5,635 nt of DNA from Bacteroidales bacterium (lineage in GTDB: Bacteria; Bacteroidota; Bacteroidia; Bacteroidales; WCHB1-69). The notes below the pieces were generated by a model. The model searched no databases. It was not told where the DNA came from and worked only from the letters and a program-made list of their open reading frames with translations. The translations under genes were made by a program, and so were the position numbers. The stretch is taken from the NCBI GenBank assembly GCA_017618435.1, contig JAFZUH010000176.1:1-5635 (forward strand), written 5' to 3'. Each line of letters opens with the position of its first letter. The first letter of the stretch is position 1. Shown in pieces: positions 1 through 5,635 of this stretch.

Positions 1-78
1 AACACCAGCCTCAAATGGAATCATTTGCTTGCCTTTGTTCTGATAGTGTTGGCCGTTTACTTTGTCTTTAAAGACTAA
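1..78 (+). CDS. C-terminal end of an unidentified protein with a terminal membrane helix (5' end outside window)
   Basis: Reading frame 1 is open from the first base to a TAA at 76-78 and encodes 25 residues. After a short polar start with a Trp and a His come about 15 consecutive hydrophobic residues (LLAFVLIVLAVYFVF), then Lys-Asp and the stop. This looks like a final transmembrane helix with a two-residue tail. The other two forward frames lack this character and soon meet stops. The next gene starts only 6 bases after the TAA on the same strand, which supports a real gene end and co-transcription. The protein could be a tail-anchored or a multi-pass membrane protein. Too little is visible to name a family. 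The call rests on hydrophobicity, frame and spacing only. Confidence 0.55.
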   Translation, partial: NTSLKWNHLLAFVLIVLAVYFVFKD

Positions 79-84
79 ACTTTG

Positions 85-669
85 ATGAAGAAATATGTTG
101 TTGCAATGTTTTTCGTGCTGATTTTCGGCACAAATTCAGCCCAAATACCCACTATTCAGATACAAAAAGTTGAAGCCACTTACACCTCCATTTCCTTAAC
201 GTGGGATAGTGTACCTCAGGCTGATGGTTACGAAATTGTCGTTATCAACAAAAAGCAGATACATTATTATACCGGTGTTCCCAGCATAGTGCTGAACGAA
301 AATATCAAACACGGAAGCGTTTACAGCATTTATATCCGTGCGTATCAATTTCGCCAAAATGCTCATAGCGAACAAGTCAGTTATTGCCTGCTGACACCGC
401 CATTGGCACTGCTCCCGAAAATCAAACACGCAAAACAAACAATTGTTGCCCGATGGAAACGACAGTTCAAATCTTTTGACTACTCGTTTTACTTGGCAAG
501 AGACAGTCTTTTCTCCAAGCCCGTACAAGGTTACAATGGGTTGCCTGTCAAGAAAAATCATCTACCGATAAAGGACTTGGAATCAGGGACAGATTATTAT
601 TATCGCTTGGAAACAGTTGATTTGAATCAAAAAGTGCATTATTCGAACACTGTGAATTTTGAGAAATAA
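85..669 (+). CDS. Secreted protein with two fibronectin type III-like domains, function unknown
   Basis: This gene encodes 194 residues from the ATG at 85. A TTG just before it at 82 would add one residue, but ATG is the more natural start. Residues 1-19 form a signal peptide: two Lys, a hydrophobic core (YVVAMFFVLIFG), then a likely cleavage site NSA|Q. There is no lipobox Cys, so the product should be periplasmic or exported, not a lipoprotein. Residues about 25-105 resemble a fibronectin III domain, with the core Trp in SLTWDSVPQADGYEI and a Tyr-rich late strand (YSIYIRAY). Residues about 110-193 look like a second, more divergent copy, with VARWKR and a late strand GTDYYYRLETVD. The protein ends with the domain itself, and no type IX secretion C-terminal domain or catalytic domain is visible. 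Such domains usually mediate binding, but the partner is unknown. The gene follows the membrane-tail gene by 6 bases, so the two may work together. Confidence 0.85.
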   Translation: MKKYVVAMFFVLIFGTNSAQIPTIQIQKVEATYTSISLTWDSVPQADGYEIVVINKKQIHYYTGVPSIVLNENIKHGSVYSIYIRAYQFRQNAHSEQVSYCLLTPPLALLPKIKHAKQTIVARWKRQFKSFDYSFYLARDSLFSKPVQGYNGLPVKKNHLPIKDLESGTDYYYRLETVDLNQKVHYSNTVNFEK

Positions 670-704
670 AATGTAGGGCTGCCATTCTGGCAGCCCTACA
701 TTTT
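668..704. terminator. Bidirectional intrinsic terminator between convergent genes
   Basis: The left arm AAAATGTAGGGCTGCC (668-683) and right arm GGCAGCCCTACATTTT (689-704) are perfect reverse complements over 16 bp, around the 5-base loop ATTCT (684-688). The stem is GC-rich near the loop and ends in A:T pairs, so a transcript from either strand ends in a U-run (TTTT followed by CTATTT on the plus strand; TTTT followed by ATTTCTC on the minus strand). It lies between the fibronectin-domain gene and the convergent peptidase gene (stop at 744), as expected for a shared terminator. The first stem bases overlap the TAA at 667-669 of the plus-strand gene. Confidence 0.9.
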
Positions 705-743
705 CTATTTAATCTCTTAATTTTACCTATTGTCTCTCACCTA

Positions 744-2879
744 TCATTTATCGCCTCTATTGTGCAACTGATGGTATTGTTCTATTTTATCCCACAAATG
801 CACCCTATCTATCCCTGTAACATTGTGTTGATGTGTTGGGTAAACGAAATAATCCACTTGTTTGCGGTGTTTGATGGCTTCTGTCAAAAATTGCAGACTG
901 TTTTGCCATACCACCGTTGGGTCCACCGCTCCGTGAATGATGAGAATATGCCCGTCAATCTTTTCGACTTGGTTTAGGAGGGAATTGTGTTTATATCCTT
1001 CGGGGTTTTCTTGCGGGGTATCCATATAGCGTTCTCCATACATCACCTCATAATATTTCCAATCGATGACAGGACCGCCTGCCGTTGCCACCTTGAACAC
1101 CTCTGGATGTTGCAGTTTAAGCGTTAATGTCATAAATCCGCCATAACTCCACCCATCGATGGAAAATCTGTCTTTGTCCACGTATGGCAGCGACTGCAAA
1201 AACTTCACACCAAGCATTTGGTCTTCAACTTCGACTGTTCCCAGTCTGCGGTGAATGGTACTTTCAAATTCAAAGCCTCTATTGGCTGTGCCTCTGTTGT
1301 CCAAGGTAAACACCACATAACCTTTTTGTGCCATGTAATGGAGAAAATGTCCTCCGCTCATCCAATTGTTGGTAACCAACTGTGAATGCGGACCGCCATA
1401 GACATAAAAGAATACAGGATATTTTTTGTTCGGGTCAAAATTAATAGGCTTTATCAAACGGTAATACAGGCTGTCGCCGTTGTTGTTTTTTAACATGCCG
1501 ATAGACACCTCAGGCAAAGCAAAACTTTTCAATGCAGTCGTATCTTCCAATATCGTTGCCAATGTTTTACCCTTGGCATTTTGTATAGTAATTTTTGCAG
1601 GCAAATGCAGAGAACTATATTTGTCTATAAAATATTTTCCGTCAGATGACGGCAATACCGTATGTGTACCCTCCTGATTGCATATCGGCTGAATGTTTGA
1701 TGTTTTTATATCCAAAACAAAGAAACGTTGTCCGACAATCTCGTCTTTGTTGGAGGTGAAATATATCTTATCACCTTTGGCAGAAAAACCTTCGAAACTC
1801 ATCACCACCCAATTGCCTTGAGTCAATTGTCTGATTTCTTTTCCGGAAACATCATACAAATGCAAATGTTTGTAACCGTTTTTTTGACTCACCCAAATAA
1901 ATTGCGAAGCATTGTCAGGCAGAAAATACAAGGGGTCGCTGGGCTCCACATAACGTGAATGTTTCTCTTCAAACAATGTTTGGACAAAATCTCCCGTTTG
2001 TGCATTGTATTTGTTCAGTTGCAAATGATTTTGTTCCCGATTCAATACGGCAATATAAATATATTGTTCATCCGGCGACCAAGTAATGCTGCATAAAAAT
2101 TGGTCTAATGGCTCCCCTGTTTTCATATACACGGTCTTTCCGCTATTGACATTATATACACCTAAAGTTACCTGATGACTTGTTTCTCCAGCCATAGGAT
2201 ATTTTTCAGGTTGCAATGTCGCAATCCTTGTGGTGGTATTTACAATGGGATAATCGGTAACCTTACTTTCGTCCATACGGTAAAATGCCAAATAATTGCC
2301 TTTGGGTGACCAGAACGAACCCTTGTCTATGCCAAATTCATTACGATGAACAACATGCCCGTACCTCACATCCTTTTCCTGATTGGCGTTTACCCTTACG
2401 GCTTCTTTGCCGAAAACACCCGCCATCAAATCGCTGTCCACCGTATAGGCAACCTTTTGATGAGCATAATCCCATGCTACATTGCTTGCCTTTTTGTCCA
2501 TTTGAAACAACAATTTTGCTTTTTTGTCTTGGATATTGTAAGCATAGAGTTTGTTTCTTAAATAACAATAAAACTCTTGTTCGTTTTTCCAATACACAAT
2601 TGGAGGGAAAGAAGCCACTGTTTCACCACAAGCCGACAATGCTGTTTGCAAATCCGTCAAGGCAACCAAAACGGAAGTCTTCGTATCGGGAGCCGTAGCT
2701 CGCAACAAATCTCCTTGAACATACACATACGCATTTGTCTTTGCTTGAAACTGCAATTGTCGAAGACTCTGCGGATACATCTCACGAGAAGTAAACACAT
2801 CTTCCATATTGAAAATCCGTTGTGCAAAAACATTCATAGACAGAGATATTAATATTACCACTAAAAACTTTTTTATCAT
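744..2879 (-). CDS. ptpA: Secreted prolyl tripeptidyl peptidase (DPP IV-like, family S9B)
   Basis: This is a serine exopeptidase of the prolyl oligopeptidase clan, 711 residues, full length for the family. Residues 1-19 are a signal peptide ending FA|Q, so it acts beyond the inner membrane. Residues about 40-470 form the DPP IV N-terminal beta-propeller, and about 480-710 the alpha/beta-hydrolase domain. The catalytic triad is Ser578 (GWSYGG), Asp653 (AVDPTVVW) and His685 (THQHN); Tyr494 (YVYGGP) should help form the oxyanion hole. The substrate-pocket residues favour the tripeptidyl enzyme: a single Glu181 in HRNEFGIDKG and Glu611 in GGPVIDWKYYEVMYGERY match, from memory, Glu205 and Glu636 of Porphyromonas gingivalis PtpA. 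The Ser-to-Asp (75), Ser-to-His (107) and Ser-to-Glu (33) spacings are the same. Classical DPP IV has an Asp in a YDS-YTERYM context here. PtpA cleaves Xaa-Xaa-Pro from free peptide N-termini. The start lies 27 bases after cstA, implying co-transcription. S9B membership is near certain; tripeptidyl rather than dipeptidyl specificity is likely but inferred. Confidence 0.88.
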   Translation of the reverse strand: MIKKFLVVILISLSMNVFAQRIFNMEDVFTSREMYPQSLRQLQFQAKTNAYVYVQGDLLRATAPDTKTSVLVALTDLQTALSACGETVASFPPIVYWKNEQEFYCYLRNKLYAYNIQDKKAKLLFQMDKKASNVAWDYAHQKVAYTVDSDLMAGVFGKEAVRVNANQEKDVRYGHVVHRNEFGIDKGSFWSPKGNYLAFYRMDESKVTDYPIVNTTTRIATLQPEKYPMAGETSHQVTLGVYNVNSGKTVYMKTGEPLDQFLCSITWSPDEQYIYIAVLNREQNHLQLNKYNAQTGDFVQTLFEEKHSRYVEPSDPLYFLPDNASQFIWVSQKNGYKHLHLYDVSGKEIRQLTQGNWVVMSFEGFSAKGDKIYFTSNKDEIVGQRFFVLDIKTSNIQPICNQEGTHTVLPSSDGKYFIDKYSSLHLPAKITIQNAKGKTLATILEDTTALKSFALPEVSIGMLKNNNGDSLYYRLIKPINFDPNKKYPVFFYVYGGPHSQLVTNNWMSGGHFLHYMAQKGYVVFTLDNRGTANRGFEFESTIHRRLGTVEVEDQMLGVKFLQSLPYVDKDRFSIDGWSYGGFMTLTLKLQHPEVFKVATAGGPVIDWKYYEVMYGERYMDTPQENPEGYKHNSLLNQVEKIDGHILIIHGAVDPTVVWQNSLQFLTEAIKHRKQVDYFVYPTHQHNVTGIDRVHLWDKIEQYHQLHNRGDK

Positions 2880-2906
2880 ACTCTATTTTTTTTATGATTA
2901 ATTAAA

Positions 2907-4382
2907 TTATTCTTTTTCCGTTTTAATGTTTTGTTTTCGGTGTTTCACTAACCAAAAAACAAAGACCACTGTAGCACCAAGGGTTATCAAACCACTAATA
3001 CTATAAGCCCATATCGGTTTCAATCCCAAACCCCCACTCTGGCTTATCAATATAAAGGTGGAACAAACCATAGTCATAAACAAGGCTGGAATGAGGGTAA
3101 TAACAAATATTTTTTTGTTCTTGGCCAAATATATCGTAATTGCCCACAAGGTTACCGTTGCCAATACTTGATTGCTCCATGCAAAATACCGCCATATAAC
3201 ATCAAAGCCTTTTTCATCGGTCAAACTGAAAACCAACAAACCGGCAGTCAAAAGGAATATCGGAATGGAAATAAACAATCTGTTTTTGATAGGTTTTTGG
3301 TCATATTTGAGGAAATCAGCGACAATCAAACGAGCCGACCTCAATGCAGTATCGCCAGAAGTAATGGCTGCACTGATAACCCCGATAATGGTTATGGTAG
3401 CCACTACGGGCGGAAACCACCTATTGGCAATAATGCCTACCATAGCATTGCCACCAAATTGTTGACCCGTTGCTGGATTGACGGTCAAGGATTGCAACTC
3501 TGGATTGTGATAAAACACCGTTGCCGCTGCAGCCCATATCAATGCTACAACACCTTCGGTTATCATGGCTCCATAAAAAATGGGGCGACCTTGTTTTTCG
3601 TTCACCATACAACGTGCCATCAACGGAGATTGTGTCGCATGAAATCCCGAAATAGCCCCACATGCGATAGAGATGAACATCATAGGAAATATCGGATTGG
3701 TATCCGCATGGGGATGCTTGTTAGATAGTCCGTGCCACAACTCCGGCATTTCAGGTCGGTAATGGAAAAAAGCTATCAATATAGCCACAGCCATTGCTAC
3801 CAGCAAGATACCAAAAACAGGATACAACTTTCCTATCAATTTATCTATTGGCAACAAGGTTGCTATGAGATAGTAGGCAAAAATAATACCAATCCAAATA
3901 TAAATATTCCAATCGCTGGTAAAATTGGTGTTCAACAATACGGCAGGCGTATTCACAAAAACGGCTCCCACCAATATCATCAACAAAATGGTGAATGCCC
4001 GCATAATTTGCTTAACACCATTGCCCAAATATTTCCCATGAATTTCGGGTAAACTGCACCCATCGTTGCGTAGGGAAATCATTCCGGCAATAAAATCATG
4101 CACCGCTCCGGCAAATATACTGCCAAAAACTATCCACAAAAACGAAGCCGTGCCGAATTGGGCTCCCATAATAGCCCCGCAAATAGGTCCCACACCGGCA
4201 ATATTCAAAAATTGTATCAAAAATATTCTCCATGGTTTCATAGGAACATAATCCACCCCGTCTGCCTTTGTAATAGCCGGCGTAGGTCTTTGGGTGTCTA
4301 TGCCGAATATTTTTTCAACAATTTTTCCATAAACAAAATAAGCAACTACCAATAAAACTATGGCTAAAAAGAATGTAATCAT
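2907..4382 (-). CDS. cstA: Carbon starvation protein CstA family membrane transporter, short form
   Basis: This is a polytopic inner-membrane protein of 491 residues with roughly 13 hydrophobic segments (for example around 2-19, 51-72, 80-100, 129-150, 160-178, 186-206, 270-292, 324-345, 368-388, 403-447 and 459-479). It carries CstA-family sequences: GVGPICGAIMGAQFG at 63-77, followed by AGAVHDF (91-97) and a loop MISLRNDGCSLPEI; GFHATQSP at 246-253; and SGDTALRSARLIVAD at 342-356. E. coli CstA is about 700 residues, so this is the shorter form, which I recall as common in anaerobes. The start and stop both look natural, so I do not read it as truncated. E. coli CstA and its paralogue BtsT have been linked to peptide use and to pyruvate uptake; the substrate here cannot be told from sequence. 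The gene lies 18 bases after alr and 27 before the prolyl peptidase, all on one strand, so it is probably the middle gene of an operon. The short Lys-rich C-terminus should be cytoplasmic. Confidence 0.92.
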   Translation of the reverse strand: MITFFLAIVLLVVAYFVYGKIVEKIFGIDTQRPTPAITKADGVDYVPMKPWRIFLIQFLNIAGVGPICGAIMGAQFGTASFLWIVFGSIFAGAVHDFIAGMISLRNDGCSLPEIHGKYLGNGVKQIMRAFTILLMILVGAVFVNTPAVLLNTNFTSDWNIYIWIGIIFAYYLIATLLPIDKLIGKLYPVFGILLVAMAVAILIAFFHYRPEMPELWHGLSNKHPHADTNPIFPMMFISIACGAISGFHATQSPLMARCMVNEKQGRPIFYGAMITEGVVALIWAAAATVFYHNPELQSLTVNPATGQQFGGNAMVGIIANRWFPPVVATITIIGVISAAITSGDTALRSARLIVADFLKYDQKPIKNRLFISIPIFLLTAGLLVFSLTDEKGFDVIWRYFAWSNQVLATVTLWAITIYLAKNKKIFVITLIPALFMTMVCSTFILISQSGGLGLKPIWAYSISGLITLGATVVFVFWLVKHRKQNIKTEKE

Positions 4383-4400
4383 AAAGTTATATCGTTTTTA

Positions 4401-5635
4401 TTAATCTTCTACATATATTCGTTTCACCCTTTGGGAAATACCTGTGAGCAATTCATAGGTAATCAACCCTGTTGCTTGTGCTAAATCTTCCAATGGCAAC
4501 TCTTTTCCGAAAACAATCACCATATCCCCTTCTTGGGTTGGCACATCGGTAACATCAACCATACACATATCCATACAGATATTGCCGACAATAGGCACCA
4601 ATCTTCCATTGATAAGCATACGGGCATGCCCGTTTCCGGCACTTCTGGGCAAACCATCGGCATAGCCAATGGAAATGGTAGCAATAACACTATCCCTATC
4701 GGCTTTGAAACGTCTGTTATAACCGACAGTTTCACCTGCTTTGATAGATTTCACTTGGGAAACTATGGTTTTTAAAGTAGCCACATTAGATATTTTGTTT
4801 TTATCCACAAAAGGATTTATTCCATACAAACCGATACCCATTCTCACCATATCAAAATGATATTGCGGAAAACGGCACAAACCTGCAGTGTTGGCAATAT
4901 GTTTCAACGGACGATAACCCAACTCATCGGCTATTTGTTGGTGTACTTTGCCCAACAACTCCACTTGATGGGCACTGAACTCATCTTCTTTAGGATCATC
5001 GGCAGCCACAAAATGAGAGAACACACTTTCCACAACAATCTGTTTGTTGGCTTTCAGTATGCCAATCAAAGCAGGTATTTCTTCCGGCAAAAATCCCAAT
5101 CGGTGCATACCCGTATCTATTTTGATATGTACACGTATATCTATATCGGTATGTTCTTTTATGCCGTCCAAAAACAATTTTAGAATACTGAAACTGTATA
5201 TCTCCGGTTGCAGATTATATTTGATAATCGTATCCACACTTCGTTGTTCAGGATTCATCACCATTATCGGCAATTGTATGTTTTGGTTACGCAACGAAAC
5301 ACCCTCATCGGCGTATGCTACCGTTAAATAATTAACTCCATGATATTGCAAGGCATTAGCGACATCTACCCCGCCTGTTCCATACGAAAAAGCCTTTACC
5401 ATCGCCATCACCTTTGTTTCTTTATGCAACAAAGAACGATAATAATTCATATTGGCAATCATATTTTTCAAATTGACTTCCAAAACGGTTTCGTGGGTCT
5501 TTTCTTCCAAATAGTTGGCGATACGTTCAAAGCAGAAATCCCTTGCCCCTTTTATCAACACCACTTCATGGTTTAATGTTTTTACATTAAATTTCGCCAA
5601 AAACTCATCTGTGTTCTTGAAAAATTCCTTTTCAG
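4401..5635 (-). CDS. alr: Bifunctional MurF-alanine racemase fusion; only the MurF tail and the full Alr part are in the window
   Basis: The frame stays open to the right edge, giving 410 visible residues. The apparent start at 5600 is a TTG and is best read as internal Leu: 11 more codons (EKEFFKNTDEF) precede it without a stop. The first ~45 residues match the end of MurF (D-Ala-D-Ala-adding ligase), with HEVVLIKGARDFCFERI as its final strand. HETVLEVNL then begins the racemase. Counting the TTG codon as residue 1, PLP-binding Lys69 lies in MVKAFSYG (codon 5394-5396), the PLP-contacting Arg253 in MVRMGIGLYG, the catalytic Tyr294 of the C-terminal domain in VGYNRR, and substrate-contacting Met343-Asp344 in GNICMDM. 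Alr interconverts L- and D-alanine with PLP in the cytoplasm, and MurF attaches D-Ala-D-Ala to the UDP-MurNAc tripeptide. The racemase half is complete and shows no lost residue. cstA starts 18 bases downstream. The fusion call is strong but needs the upstream sequence to confirm. Confidence 0.93.
   Translation of the reverse strand, partial: EKEFFKNTDEFLAKFNVKTLNHEVVLIKGARDFCFERIANYLEEKTHETVLEVNLKNMIANMNYYRSLLHKETKVMAMVKAFSYGTGGVDVANALQYHGVNYLTVAYADEGVSLRNQNIQLPIMVMNPEQRSVDTIIKYNLQPEIYSFSILKLFLDGIKEHTDIDIRVHIKIDTGMHRLGFLPEEIPALIGILKANKQIVVESVFSHFVAADDPKEDEFSAHQVELLGKVHQQIADELGYRPLKHIANTAGLCRFPQYHFDMVRMGIGLYGINPFVDKNKISNVATLKTIVSQVKSIKAGETVGYNRRFKADRDSVIATISIGYADGLPRSAGNGHARMLINGRLVPIVGNICMDMCMVDVTDVPTQEGDMVIVFGKELPLEDLAQATGLITYELLTGISQRVKRIYVED

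Noticed and set aside
34..64. Possible Bacteroidota promoter: TTTG at 34-37, 19 bases, then TTACTTTG at 57-64 (7 of 8 to TAnnTTTG), just upstream of the fibronectin-domain gene
   Set aside because: It lies within the upstream coding end, the -7 box misses the conserved A, and such matches are frequent in AT-rich DNA. Co-transcription with the upstream gene explains expression equally well.
196..561. Minus-strand open frame of 121 codons opposite the fibronectin-domain gene
   Set aside because: The plus-strand frame has a signal peptide, domain pattern and a terminator right after its stop. The minus-strand frame has none of these.
2285..2698. Plus-strand open frame of 137 codons opposite the peptidase propeller region
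   Set aside because: It is fully antisense to a complete gene with a signal peptide and intact catalytic residues. Its translation is rich in Pro, His, Arg and Cys with no domain character, as expected for a shadow frame.
2880..2906. AT-rich gap with the palindrome TTAATTAA and an A/T-run, considered as an operator or promoter for the peptidase gene
   Set aside because: The palindrome is short and all A/T, hence expected by chance, and no -33/-7 pair is seen at proper spacing.
3168..3728. Plus-strand open frame of 186 codons opposite cstA
   Set aside because: It is antisense to conserved CstA membrane segments, and the product is rich in Arg, Cys, His and Asn with no recognisable motif or leader. 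It is a shadow of the real gene.
5598..5600. TTG as the start of a stand-alone 399-residue alanine racemase
   Set aside because: Upstream codons continue MurF-like sequence without a stop to the window edge, so this codon is most likely an internal Leu.

Overview
The window looks like chromosomal DNA from a low-GC member of the Bacteroidota, most likely the order Bacteroidales. Three things suggest this. The alanine racemase reading frame carries a MurF C-terminal tail in the form typical of Bacteroidota MurF-Alr fusion proteins. The secreted S9B peptidase matches the Porphyromonas-type prolyl tripeptidyl peptidase. No start codon is preceded by a Shine-Dalgarno sequence; the leaders are simply AT-rich. 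These are judgements from memory of the families; no search was run.

Layout. On the plus strand, bases 1-78 are the last 25 codons of a protein ending in a membrane helix. Six bases later comes a small secreted protein made of two fibronectin type III-like domains (85-669). A perfect 16-bp hairpin (668-704) overlaps that gene's stop codon and serves as a terminator between convergent genes. The rest of the window is on the minus strand, transcribed from the right edge leftward: murF-alr (open at the edge, stop at 4401), then cstA (4382-2907), then the S9B prolyl peptidase (2879-744). The gaps are 18 and 27 bases, so the three genes probably share a transcript. The window is almost fully coding, with no intergenic gap longer than 74 bases.

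How the genes fit together. MurF-Alr makes D-alanine and adds D-Ala-D-Ala to the peptidoglycan precursor. The exported peptidase should release tripeptides ending in proline from peptide N-termini. CstA is an inner-membrane carrier of a family linked to peptide and pyruvate uptake during starvation. Pairing cstA with a tripeptidyl peptidase suggests a peptide-scavenging module placed behind a housekeeping cell-wall gene. That link is inferred from gene order only.

I saw no mobile element, CRISPR array, RNA gene, riboswitch or broken gene, and nothing that clearly amounts to a new system. The least understood part is the left-hand pair: the membrane-tail gene and the fibronectin-like protein.
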